The translations under genes and the position numbers were made by a program. From Thermoflexibacter ruber (GTDB taxonomy: Bacteria > Bacteroidota > Bacteroidia > Cytophagales > Thermoflexibacteraceae): 64,000 nucleotides of DNA. Shown piece after piece: positions 8,265-16,076 of this stretch. Numbering within the stretch: the first letter of the stretch is position 1; every line of letters starts with the position of its first letter. The notes under the pieces are model-generated. The model was not told the DNA's origin. It saw nothing but the letters and a program-made list of their open reading frames with translations, and made no database searches. The stretch is taken from contig NZ_FONY01000020.1 in assembly GCF_900113045.1 (NCBI RefSeq), forward strand, positions 31,952 to 95,951, read 5' to 3'.

Positions 8265-8570
8265 CTACATATTGCAGTCGCAGTTTTCTATACAGCTAAT
8301 GAGCTTAACTACATCTTTTTCTTTCAAAGAGTAATATACATTTTGCCCATCTTTCTGAGAGTTCAAAATGCCTTTTAGCTTCATATTGATTAGGTGATGC
8401 GAAAGTAAAGACTGCTCACAATCCAAAACACTACATAACTCATTCACCGACATTTTTTCCCTGTAGCTCAGCAAATCAATGACTGCTAAGCGAGTAGGGT
8501 GAGCCACTGTTTTTAAAATAAATGCTGCTTTTTCTAACTTTTCTTTGCTTAAATGTTGTACTATTTCCAT
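8265..8570 (-). CDS. ArsR-family regulator, cysteine-rich
   Basis: 101 residues with a winged helix-turn-helix. The helices run from LKTVAHPTRLAVIDLLS through ELCSVLDCEQSLLSHHLINM (recognition helix) to the wing QKDGQNVYYSL. Cysteines are at 46, 51, 93, 97 and 99. The C-terminal tail SCIENCDCNM and the pair near the recognition helix could ligate metal or form disulfides or tetrasulfides, as in SqrR/BigR persulfide sensors. It is the first gene of the minus-strand sulfur block, so a repressor for TauE and the genes beyond is likely. A palindrome overlapping its own -7 box suggests autoregulation. The ligand is inferred. Confidence 0.85.
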   Translation of the reverse strand: MEIVQHLSKEKLEKAAFILKTVAHPTRLAVIDLLSYREKMSVNELCSVLDCEQSLLSHHLINMKLKGILNSQKDGQNVYYSLKEKDVVKLISCIENCDCNM

Positions 8571-8589
8571 TTGATTTCAAATTACGATA

Positions 8590-8607
8590 CAAATATATGA
8601 ACATATT
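8590..8607 (-). promoter_or_regulatory. arsR-type promoter -7 box with overlapping palindrome
   Basis: On the minus strand TATATTTG (8590-8597) fits the Bacteroidota TAnnTTTG box, 20 bp before the start codon. The palindrome ATATG-AA-CATAT (8595-8606) overlaps its upstream edge, as expected for a repressor site. No clear -33 box is seen. Confidence 0.5.
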
Positions 8608-8656
8608 TTCATGTAAAAAAATTTTTACTATTCTTTTGCATATTTTAACAATTCAG

Positions 8657-9412
8657 TTAATCTAAGAGCGGTAAGTTTTTTAGATATTCTTTGGTGTATT
8701 CGTACCCTATTTGGTATATTTCTTGGGCTTTGGCTACGTCATATACACCAAAAAATGCCATTTTAGGTGGTTCTATAAAAAAGTGGCATTTACCTCTGCG
8801 TCCCTCAATATTGGTGTTAATGGCTAAGTGTAATGCTCTTTCTATCATCTGCTTAATATTAGTAACTTTGAAATGTGTAGGCAGAGCGTTAGAATGAACA
8901 CCTATAATATAGTCGCATTTGCCCTCGAGAGGTTCTACGGGTAGGTTATTAAGCACGCCGCCATCTACATAGTACCTGCCGTTGATTTCTACTGGGGCAA
9001 ATAGCACAGGTACACAAGAAGAGGCTTGTAGAGGTTTAATGAGTTCTCCTTCAGAGAAATATACTATTTCTCCATATTCTATATCAGTAGCAGAAACCGT
9101 TAGGGGAATGCTTAAACTTGCAAAAGAATTTTCTTTGAGCATCTGCTCATATAGCTTTTCTGTAGCTTCTATCCTAAGTAATCCTGTTAGACTTGTATCT
9201 GGTTTGAAAAATTTAAAAATCTTAGTTTTTACAATAAAGTGCAATATTTCCCAAGGTCTATTTCCCGCCGCATACAAAGCCCCTACAATCGCTCCTGCAC
9301 TCACGCCAGAAAGGAAAGCAGGTTGAATCCCATGCTCTTCTAAGGCTTCTAAAACCCCTAAATGCGATATGCCTCTTGCGCCACCCCCTGATAATGCTAA
9401 GCCTATTTTCAT
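8657..9412 (-). CDS. Patatin-like phospholipase (RssA-type)
   Basis: 251 residues. It has the complete patatin set: oxyanion loop GGGARG (9-14), nucleophile elbow GVSAG with Ser38, and the DGG motif with Asp150 (YYVDGGVLNNLP), giving a Ser-Asp dyad. There is no signal peptide, so it is probably cytosolic, a hydrolase of lipid acyl esters. Its length matches the short bacterial RssA/YlbK-type proteins. It has no obvious operon partner. The minus-strand upstream spacer of over 700 bp holds a foldback repeat and tRNA-Phe. Confidence 0.85.
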   Translation of the reverse strand: MKIGLALSGGGARGISHLGVLEALEEHGIQPAFLSGVSAGAIVGALYAAGNRPWEILHFIVKTKIFKFFKPDTSLTGLLRIEATEKLYEQMLKENSFASLSIPLTVSATDIEYGEIVYFSEGELIKPLQASSCVPVLFAPVEINGRYYVDGGVLNNLPVEPLEGKCDYIIGVHSNALPTHFKVTNIKQMIERALHLAINTNIEGRRGKCHFFIEPPKMAFFGVYDVAKAQEIYQIGYEYTKEYLKNLPLLD

Positions 9413-9703
9413 GAATAGTCGAGTATTTTGAGTTACAAATGATTAGTTTCAAAAGTCAAAATTAGCATAATCCAAAGAAAGATACGCCTTTTTAATCACA
9501 ATTTGGTTTTTTTCTTTTTCCCCATTTACTTATGTTGATAGTAGAGAATGTATTTGAAAAGGTTAAGTGGCATAGGTAGTTATGAATTATTAGTTATTAA
9601 TTAATACGAAATAGTAATAATCAATGCTTTAATGAGTATTTACAAATATAAGCTGTACTTAATCAAAAGTGTTTTTGCAATTTTCTTTACTCTAAAGTTC
9701 CGT
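9413..9703. other. Non-coding spacer
   Basis: No convincing gene, RNA or terminator is seen between the patatin start and the foldback element. The stretch is AT-rich with stops in all frames. Confidence 0.5.
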
Positions 9704-9941
9704 TTCTCTGACACTTTCGCTGGTAAAACTTAGGTAAGCAATGGACTTTCATCTGCCCTTGACTCACAACGTAGGTGTGCTATTTTTGTAGAAAATAATG
9801 AATAAAACCGCGTAGTGGTGGCATATTTCACAACTATGGACTTGCTGTAGGTGGGTTGGGCTTATTGTTTTCTACCAAGATGAAAGCCCTACGGGCTTAA
9901 AATTACATGTAGTATTGTTCATTGGAAAAAGTGTCAGAGAA
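9704..9941. repeat. Foldback (MITE-like) element, 238 bp
   Basis: Perfect 14-bp terminal inverted repeats: TTCTCTGACACTTT at 9704-9717 and AAAGTGTCAGAGAA at 9928-9941. Two inner inverted pairs follow in mirrored order. CTTTCATCT near 9746 pairs with AGATGAAAG near 9879, and GTAGAAAATAAT near 9788 pairs imperfectly with ATTGTTTTCTAC near 9864. Nothing inside looks coding. The nested symmetry suggests a non-autonomous mobile element or a long structured transcript. No clear target-site duplication was found. Confidence 0.6.
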
Positions 9942-10064
9942 CCCAAGTCCCTTTCTCAGCAAGAGAAAGGAATTGAAAAATCATTTTATTTTGAGTATAA
10001 TTCTGCAGGGCTACTTAGAAGTAATGATTTATCCGTAGAACAACTAATCTATACAAACAATGAA

Positions 10065-10091
10065 AAAAGGCATCTTTCTAAGATGCCTTTT
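10065..10091 (-). terminator. Terminator after tRNA-Phe
   Basis: AAAAGGCATCTT (10065-10076) and AAGATGCCTTTT (10080-10091) form a perfect 12-bp stem with a 3-nt loop. On the minus strand it is followed by a T-run. It lies 38 bp past the 3' end of the tRNA. Confidence 0.8.
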
Positions 10092-10128
10092 CTTCAATCA
10101 AAATAATTCTAAACCCAAAAACTATTAG

Positions 10129-10201
10129 TGGTGATGGACGGAATCGAACCGCCGACACAAGGATTTTCAGTCCTTTGCTCTACCAACTGAGCTACATCAC
10201 C
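10129..10201 (-). tRNA. tRNA-Phe (anticodon GAA)
   Basis: The 73-nt cloverleaf reads from GGTGATGTAGCTC at 10201. The 7-bp acceptor stem GGTGATG/CATCACC is followed by discriminator A (10129). The D-arm contains AGTTGGTAGAG and the anticodon loop CTGAAAA carries GAA. The T-arm contains GGTTCGATTCC. The 3' CCA is not encoded and would be added enzymatically. A Bacteroidota-type promoter lies about 30 bp upstream and a terminator downstream, so it is a single-gene transcription unit. Confidence 0.97.
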
Positions 10202-10230
10202 TTTTTTCAGCCCTTTCAAATTTGGCGTTG

Positions 10231-10261
10231 CAAAGGTACGGCTGTTTTTTGTATTTTGCAA
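10231..10261 (-). promoter_or_regulatory. tRNA-Phe promoter
   Basis: On the minus strand TTG (10259-10261), a 20-bp spacer and TACCTTTG (10231-10238) fit the Bacteroidota TTG-N19-TAnnTTTG promoter. The -7 box ends about 30 bp before the mature tRNA 5' end. Confidence 0.75.
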
Positions 10262-10478
10262 GCACTTAGAGTATATTTTTTGTAATATTTTTTTGATATT
10301 AATAGTAAAATGTTGATAAGCAAATACTTATTTTTCTAAAAATGATTGATATTTCTTATGGTAGTGCGATTGGTACTTTTGCTTTTTCGTAAAGTATCAA
10401 AAGAAAAATATCATATCCAAAGAGATAGATATGTTATATTTATTAAGTTTGTAAGGTAGAATAAAACCTCACTAAATA

Positions 10479-11852
10479 ATGATGACCATTAACCAATATA
10501 TTGAAGCTAACAAGGATAGATTCTTAGAAGAACTTTTTGATTTGCTTCGCATTCCTTCTGTCAGTACGGATAAGAAATTTAAAGACGAAGTAGTAAAAGC
10601 GGCGAATTTTCTCAAAAATAGCCTTTTAGAGGCAGGAGCGGATAATGTAGAAGTTTGTCCAACTCAAGGCAATCCTATTGTTTATGGCGAAAAGCTGATT
10701 GGCAAAGACCTTCCTACTGTTTTAGTATATGGGCATTACGATGTCCAACCTGCTGACCCTGAGCATCTTTGGCTTACCCCTCCTTTTGAGCCTACTATCA
10801 GGGAGGGAAAGATTTATGCCAGAGGAGCTTGTGATGACAAAGGGCAGACTTACATGCACATCAAGGCTTTTGAGTACATGATGAAATACGGACAACTCCC
10901 TTGCAATGTAAAGTTTATGCTTGAAGGGGAAGAGGAAATAGGCTCTGTTCATTTGGCAGACTTTGTAAGAGCAAATCGTGAAAAATTGCAGGCTGATGTC
11001 ATTCTTATCTCAGATACAAGTATGATTTCCAATGAGATACCTTCTATTGCTACGGGTTTGAGAGGCTTATCTTATATGGAAGTAGAGGTAATCGGTCCTA
11101 ATCGCGACCTGCACTCAGGAGTGTACGGTGGGGCAGTAGCTAACCCTCTTAACGTATTGTGCGAGATGATAGCTTCTTTGAAAGATGAGAGAGGAAGGAT
11201 TACGATTCCTCACTTTTATGACAAAGTAGAAGAACTTAGTCCTGCGGAACGCCAAGCGATGAGCGAAGCTCCCTTTGATTTGGAAACCTATAAAAAAGAG
11301 TTAGGCATAGAGGAAGTATTTGGTGAAGAAGGGTATAGCACCTTAGAGCGTGCATCTGTGCGTCCTACGCTTGATGTCAATGGAATTTGGGGAGGTTATA
11401 CAGGCGAGGGAGCAAAAACTGTACTCCCCTCCAAAGCCCAAGCTAAAATTTCTATGCGTTTAGTGCCTCATCAAAACTCAGAAGAAATTTCTCAGCTATT
11501 TGCGGCTCATTTTCAAGCTATCGCTCCTAAAACGGTGAAAGTAAATGTAAGTTTTCATCACGGAGGTGAGCCAGTAGTTGTTTCTATTGATTCTGTTGCC
11601 TATAAAGCTGCAGAAAAAGCGTATGAAAAAACTTTTGGAAGAAAGCCTATTCCTAAACGAGAAGGAGGTAGTATTCCCATAGTAGCTATGTTCAAAAGAG
11701 AGTTAGGTTTGGATTCTCTACTTATGGGTTTTGGCTTGGATTCTGATGCTATTCACTCGCCCAATGAACACTACGGCATTTTTAACTACTTGAAGGGCAT
11801 AGAAACTATCCCTTATTTTTATCAATATTTTGCAGAAATGAGCCAAAAATAA
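10479..11852 (+). CDS. M20-family dipeptidase/peptidase
   Basis: 457 residues. Two-zinc M20 metallopeptidase motifs are all present: GHYDVQPAD (first metal ligands H and D), ARGACDDKGQ (bridging Asp), GEEEIGS (catalytic Glu and metal Glu), and C-terminal HSPNEHY (His ligand). The insertion with RDLHSGVYGG marks the dimerisation (lid) domain. There is no signal peptide, so it is cytosolic and likely a dipeptidase of the CNDP/DapE-related group. Two ATGs are adjacent (10479, 10482). A Rid-family gene follows 48 bp downstream on the same strand. Exact substrate unknown. Confidence 0.88.
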   Translation: MMTINQYIEANKDRFLEELFDLLRIPSVSTDKKFKDEVVKAANFLKNSLLEAGADNVEVCPTQGNPIVYGEKLIGKDLPTVLVYGHYDVQPADPEHLWLTPPFEPTIREGKIYARGACDDKGQTYMHIKAFEYMMKYGQLPCNVKFMLEGEEEIGSVHLADFVRANREKLQADVILISDTSMISNEIPSIATGLRGLSYMEVEVIGPNRDLHSGVYGGAVANPLNVLCEMIASLKDERGRITIPHFYDKVEELSPAERQAMSEAPFDLETYKKELGIEEVFGEEGYSTLERASVRPTLDVNGIWGGYTGEGAKTVLPSKAQAKISMRLVPHQNSEEISQLFAAHFQAIAPKTVKVNVSFHHGGEPVVVSIDSVAYKAAEKAYEKTFGRKPIPKREGGSIPIVAMFKRELGLDSLLMGFGLDSDAIHSPNEHYGIFNYLKGIETIPYFYQYFAEMSQK

Positions 11853-11900
11853 GGGGGTAATTACTTATCTTCTTTTTTAACAATAAAATTTATCAAAATA

Positions 11901-12302
11901 ATGGAATCAAAAGCACCAGAGCCGGTAGGAGCGTACCCTTATACTCGCAGAGTAGGCAATCTCCTGTTTCTTTCAGGCGTAGGACCTCGCCAACGGGGAA
12001 TCAAAGAAATTCCCGGTGTGAAAAGAGATGAACATGGCAATATTATAGATTATGATATTGAGGCTCAATGTCATGCAGTTTTTGCCAATGTGCGTTACAT
12101 TTTGGAGGAGGCAGGAAGTCAGTGGAACAAGTTAGTAGATGTTACCGTATTTTTAACTGACATGAAAAGAGATTTTCCTACATATAACCGCATTTATGCA
12201 GAATATTTCAAGGAAAATCAGCCTTGCAGGACTACGGTAGAAGTAAATGCACTACCTACAGAAATAGCCATAGAACTCAAATGTATTGCCATCATAGATT
12301 AG
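11901..12302 (+). CDS. Rid-family (YjgF/RidA-like) protein
   Basis: 133 residues with the YjgF/YER057c/UK114 fold. It has the N-terminal KAPEPVGAYPYTRRVGNLLFLSG and the C-terminal QPCRTTVEVNALPTEIAIELKCIAI, in which the Arg of CRTTVEV is the conserved carboxylate-binding residue of imine/enamine deaminases. Compared with canonical RidA it has an insertion (RQRGIKEIPGVKRDEHGNIIDYD). That places it in a Rid subfamily other than RidA itself, so 2-aminoacrylate deamination should not be assumed. It probably shares a transcript with the peptidase upstream. Confidence 0.82.
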   Translation: MESKAPEPVGAYPYTRRVGNLLFLSGVGPRQRGIKEIPGVKRDEHGNIIDYDIEAQCHAVFANVRYILEEAGSQWNKLVDVTVFLTDMKRDFPTYNRIYAEYFKENQPCRTTVEVNALPTEIAIELKCIAIID

Positions 12303-12334
12303 TAAAATTTTAAGCTGATAGATAGCAAAGTTTG

Positions 12335-13327
12335 ATGCAAAAAATCATTTTATCACGCACCGATAATATAGGCGATGTCGTACTGACTTTGCCTATGGCA
12401 GGTGCTATAAAAAAGCAAATTCCTGATAGCCAAGTATTTTTTATTGGTAAAGCCTATACGAAACCTATCGTGGAGAGTAGTATTTTTATAGACAAATTTT
12501 TTGATAGAGCGGAAGTACTCCAAGAGCCAGACTTATTGAGGAGTATAGGAGCGACGGCGATTGTTCATGTTTTTCCTGATAAAGCGATAGCCAATTTGGC
12601 AAAAAAGCTAAAAATTCCACATCGAATAGGTACGAGTCATCGTGTTTTTCATTGGCTTACTTGCAATCACTTGCCTAATATTGGGCGTAAGAACTCTCAC
12701 TTGCACGAAGCGCAACTCAACTTGAAACTATTGGCTTCTTTGAAGTTAAAAAGTGATTATGAATTAAGTGAAATTGCAGATTTGTATGGAATGTCGAGGA
12801 TAGCCCCGTTAGACGTAACTTTGGCAAAACTTATTCATTCTCATAAATTTAACTTGATTTTGCACCCCAAATCCAAAGGCAGTGCAAGAGAATGGTACTT
12901 GAAAAATTATGACTCACTGATTAAGTCTTTAGACACCAATACTTTTGAATGTTTTATTACAGGAACAGAAACAGAGGGCGAGAAAATAAGGCAAGAAATG
13001 CCTATGATTTTTGAACGAGCCAAGGATTTGACAGGGCAGTTATCTCTCTCTCAATTAATTAGTTTTATTAATGCCTGTGATGGCTTGGTGGCGTGCAGTA
13101 CAGGACCTTTGCACATTGCGGCGGCTTTGGGAAAAAAAGCGATAGGACTTTTCCCGCCGATTCGCCCTATGCACCCCGCTCGTTGGCAAGCAATAGGCAA
13201 AAAAGCTCAAACTCTTTGTATAGAAAAATACTGTGAGGATTGTAGAAAAAATATAGAGTGTGCTTGTATTCAATCAATTAGCCCACTCCAAGTAAAACAA
13301 GCCTTATTAGTTAAGATTAACGAATAA
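12335..13327 (+). CDS. Glycosyltransferase family 9 (heptosyltransferase-like)
   Basis: 330 residues from the ATG at 12335; a TTG directly before it is also in frame. It has the GT9 GT-B layout. The N-terminal LSRTDNIGDVVLTLPMAGAIKKQIP is typical of WaaC/WaaF. The C-terminal donor-site block reads LVACSTGPLHIAAALGKKAIGLFPP. The family transfers heptose or other sugars to the lipopolysaccharide core at the cytosolic face of the inner membrane. A cysteine cluster near the C terminus (CIEKYCEDCRKNIECAC) is unusual and could bind metal or form disulfides. It starts 29 bp after the Rid gene. Confidence 0.82.
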   Translation: MQKIILSRTDNIGDVVLTLPMAGAIKKQIPDSQVFFIGKAYTKPIVESSIFIDKFFDRAEVLQEPDLLRSIGATAIVHVFPDKAIANLAKKLKIPHRIGTSHRVFHWLTCNHLPNIGRKNSHLHEAQLNLKLLASLKLKSDYELSEIADLYGMSRIAPLDVTLAKLIHSHKFNLILHPKSKGSAREWYLKNYDSLIKSLDTNTFECFITGTETEGEKIRQEMPMIFERAKDLTGQLSLSQLISFINACDGLVACSTGPLHIAAALGKKAIGLFPPIRPMHPARWQAIGKKAQTLCIEKYCEDCRKNIECACIQSISPLQVKQALLVKINE

Positions 13328-13442
13328 GTTGTTTTAACGAACTACTTTTGTCTTTTTTAGCTTACTTAATAAAACCCAAAAAACATTTTGAGTGATAGAA
13401 TCGTATTTAGTAAAAAAGTTATTTATCTAATCATCTAATTCT

Positions 13443-13994
13443 ATGCAGTTGCAGTATAATTCACCTGTAGTACTTACTTACACTTTTATTTGTACCATTG
13501 TATTGTTGATTTCTTCTTTTATGCCCCCAGTGATGTCTTTATTCACAGTATATCCTACCATGAGTCTAACCAATCCTGTGGACTATTTTAGGTTATTTTC
13601 TCATGCCATTGGACACGGGGATTGGGCGCACCTATTTGGTAATTTTACTCTCATCTTACTGCTGGGTCCTATGTTAGAAGAAAAGTATGGCTCTGCTAAC
13701 TTGCTGACTATGATGTTTTTGACTGCTTTAATTACAGGTATTCTCAATGTCATTTTTTTCTCAAGTGGTTTGTTAGGGGCAAGTGGTATTGTGTTTATGA
13801 TGATACTATTAAGTTCTATGACCAACTTACGCCAAGGAAGGCTACCTCTTACCTTCCTATTAGTGGTAATTTTATTTCTTGGGAAGGAGATAGTGAATAT
13901 TTTTCAAAATAACAATGTTTCTGAATTTGCTCATATTGTTGGGGGAGTATGTGGGGCAGTTTTTGGCTTTATGGAAGGGGGAAATAAAAAGTAA
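13443..13994 (+). CDS. Rhomboid-family intramembrane serine protease
   Basis: 183 residues with about six membrane spans. Catalytic Ser114 lies in GASG and His164 in EFAHIVGG, the rhomboid Ser-His dyad. HLFGNF (63-68) is the conserved HxxxN helix of TM2. It is a compact six-helix core without cytosolic extensions. Substrates cannot be inferred. It lies alone on the plus strand between a GT9 gene and a convergent outer-membrane protein gene. Confidence 0.85.
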   Translation: MQLQYNSPVVLTYTFICTIVLLISSFMPPVMSLFTVYPTMSLTNPVDYFRLFSHAIGHGDWAHLFGNFTLILLLGPMLEEKYGSANLLTMMFLTALITGILNVIFFSSGLLGASGIVFMMILLSSMTNLRQGRLPLTFLLVVILFLGKEIVNIFQNNNVSEFAHIVGGVCGAVFGFMEGGNKK

Positions 13995-14008
13995 GTCTAA
14001 TTTTGTTA

Positions 14009-14749
14009 TTATTTCCCCTTTCCTGTCAGCTTGTAGCCCAAAGAAAATAAAAGCGCTTGGTTAAAAATCTTAATATTTCCTGTTTTGGGGTCATCAAAAG
14101 TATAGCTATTGGCGTATTGGAAAATGTCGGTAAGTCCATGCGTATATTTTAGACCTACCAATAAACCAAAAGAAAACTGATACTCTATGCCTATGTTCAA
14201 GCCAAAATCAAACTTTTGCACATATTTCTGCTCACTTTCGTTGTTCCCTGCCTCTCCAAAAATAGATTTATCTTTATAAAGTTTACCATCAGCATCTTTT
14301 TTCTGCACAGAGGCATTGACAAGCATACTGATGTAAGGACCCGCATACAACTGAAAGTTTTTATAGTGAAAAGTAGGGCTGATGGGATACAAGTCGAGGT
14401 AGAGCATGGCTAACTTCGAGTCGTAGTTGCCCAAAAGAGTATCATTAAGTATTACTCCTGCGCCTCTTTGGTTGATGATTAGTTCGTGTTTTAGCGAAAA
14501 AAACTTGCCTACATTGGCATCGGCAAAAATTCCTGCATGAAAGGCAGAGAACGTGGAGGTCTGCTTGCTTGCAAAAATAAAATCTATGTCTTTCCCGTAG
14601 ATATTGGAATTGGAATAGCCGACTTTGATGCCAAAAGCTACATAACCTTTGCTAAACAATTCTTTGCGAAAGGTTTGAGTAGTATCTATTTGGGCTTTGG
14701 TGATGAAAGCCAACAGAGAAAATATCAATATCAAAAATAACTTATTCAT
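14009..14749 (-). CDS. Outer-membrane beta-barrel protein (PorT/OmpW-like size)
   Basis: 246 residues. A signal peptide (MNKLFLILIFSLLAFITKA|Q) is followed by short amphipathic strands such as GYVAFGIKVGYSN, LQLYAGPYISMLV, FDFGLNIGIEYQF and LLVGLKYTHGL, as in 8-10-strand barrels of the Bacteroidota 'PorT family' domain. It is the last gene of the minus-strand metal-efflux run, 11 bp behind the TolC gene, so it is probably co-transcribed. A role linked to efflux is possible but not demonstrated. Confidence 0.7.
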   Translation of the reverse strand: MNKLFLILIFSLLAFITKAQIDTTQTFRKELFSKGYVAFGIKVGYSNSNIYGKDIDFIFASKQTSTFSAFHAGIFADANVGKFFSLKHELIINQRGAGVILNDTLLGNYDSKLAMLYLDLYPISPTFHYKNFQLYAGPYISMLVNASVQKKDADGKLYKDKSIFGEAGNNESEQKYVQKFDFGLNIGIEYQFSFGLLVGLKYTHGLTDIFQYANSYTFDDPKTGNIKIFNQALLFSLGYKLTGKGK

Positions 14750-14760
14750 GTGTTTATCTT

Positions 14761-16059
14761 TTAAAAATTAATGTCCCAAATACCAGCCGCTCGTTCTAAT
14801 TCTACTAAGGCAGCGGCATTGTTGAAAAGAATTTGATAGTAGGCAAGTTGGGTATCGTTGTAAGTACGTTGTGCATTTAGCACTTCCAAGAGAGAGGTTT
14901 CTCCACGCTGATAGCTGTAAATCTTGCCGTCTAAGACGGCTCTTGATTCGTCCAAAAGCCCGTTATTGAACTGTTGCACTTGCTTGCGTGTGGCTTGGTA
15001 TTGAAAGTAAGCTTGAGTAACTTCTGCCTGTATTTGTACCTCTGCTTGTTGGTATTGGATTTCCGCTTGCAAGTTGTTATAATAGGCGGCTTTTAGTTCA
15101 CCAGAACGGTTATTGGAAAACTTCAAAGGAATAGCGATGCCTGCGGTAACAGGAGTAAAGGAGGGTGTAGGGGCTATCACATTTCTCACATACGAGGTAT
15201 AGCCTATGCCTGTGGCAATACCCAAATCGATTACTCTATTAGCTTTAGCTAATTTGAGCAAGTTTTGGGCAACAGTTTTGCCTTGTAGTGCCGCTAATAA
15301 ATCGGCTCGGTTGTTTTGGGCAGTAGTAATGAGGTCTGAGAGGTTAAAGTTTCTTTCAAAGCCATCAAAACTGCCTAAGGCAATAAACAGCGAATCTTTT
15401 TGCTTTTGCCCAAGCAGAAGGGAGAGATTGGCTAAAGAGGCTTTCCACTCGGCTTCGGCTTGGAACACATCGTTGAGCATGGTTTGTGCTTCTAATCTGC
15501 TTTGTCTTGCATCTAATTGGGTAATAGCCCCAGAGCGAAAGCGGATACTATCGGACTGAGCTAAGCGGTACATAGTTTGGTAAGAGTTCAAAAGCACATC
15601 TAATAAAAATTTGTTTTGCAAAGCTGTCAGAAAACTGATGGTTGCATCAGCTCGCAAGTTGCGGAAGTAGTCCAAGAGCAAGAGTTGTATCAATTCTTTT
15701 TCGCTTTTTGCCAAGTCTATCCTTGCTTTACGCTTTCCTCCAAGCTCTAATAGCCAACCTACTTGTGCTGAGTAGCCATAGCCCATGTTCATTCTCCTCT
15801 GCCCATTATCAAACCAACCAATGCCCAATTCGGGGTCGGGGAATACTTTGGCACTCTCTATATTGGCATCTGCAATGTCTATATTGAATTTTTGTGCGGC
15901 ATAGCCTAAGTTGTTTTTCCCTACTAAGTTGATGTAGTCAGCATAGCGAATAGTTATTTTGTTAAAAGTAGTATCAATTTGTGCAAAGCAGTGACAGTGA
16001 ATGGCTAAAAAACAGATGAAAAATAGCTTATTTGTTTTTGCCCAAGATTGCTTATTCAT
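14761..16059 (-). CDS. TolC-family outer-membrane efflux channel
   Basis: 432 residues. A signal peptide ends near CHCFAQ, then two outer-membrane efflux protein repeats of long alpha-helices follow (about 35-220 and 240-425). Hallmarks are DANIESAKVFPDPELGIGW, FRNLRADATISFLTALQ and RGETSLLEVLNAQRTYNDTQLAYYQIL. It would form the trimeric exit duct of the RND pump encoded 17 bp upstream. The cysteines are in the signal-peptide region but there is no clean lipobox. Confidence 0.88.
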   Translation of the reverse strand: MNKQSWAKTNKLFFICFLAIHCHCFAQIDTTFNKITIRYADYINLVGKNNLGYAAQKFNIDIADANIESAKVFPDPELGIGWFDNGQRRMNMGYGYSAQVGWLLELGGKRKARIDLAKSEKELIQLLLLDYFRNLRADATISFLTALQNKFLLDVLLNSYQTMYRLAQSDSIRFRSGAITQLDARQSRLEAQTMLNDVFQAEAEWKASLANLSLLLGQKQKDSLFIALGSFDGFERNFNLSDLITTAQNNRADLLAALQGKTVAQNLLKLAKANRVIDLGIATGIGYTSYVRNVIAPTPSFTPVTAGIAIPLKFSNNRSGELKAAYYNNLQAEIQYQQAEVQIQAEVTQAYFQYQATRKQVQQFNNGLLDESRAVLDGKIYSYQRGETSLLEVLNAQRTYNDTQLAYYQILFNNAAALVELERAAGIWDINF

Positions 16060-16076
16060 TTAACCTCAATTTGTGT

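Noticed and set aside
9915..10106. 63-residue open frame downstream of the foldback element
   Set aside because: It starts inside the foldback element and runs through the tRNA terminator. The composition is not protein-like and no start signal is present.
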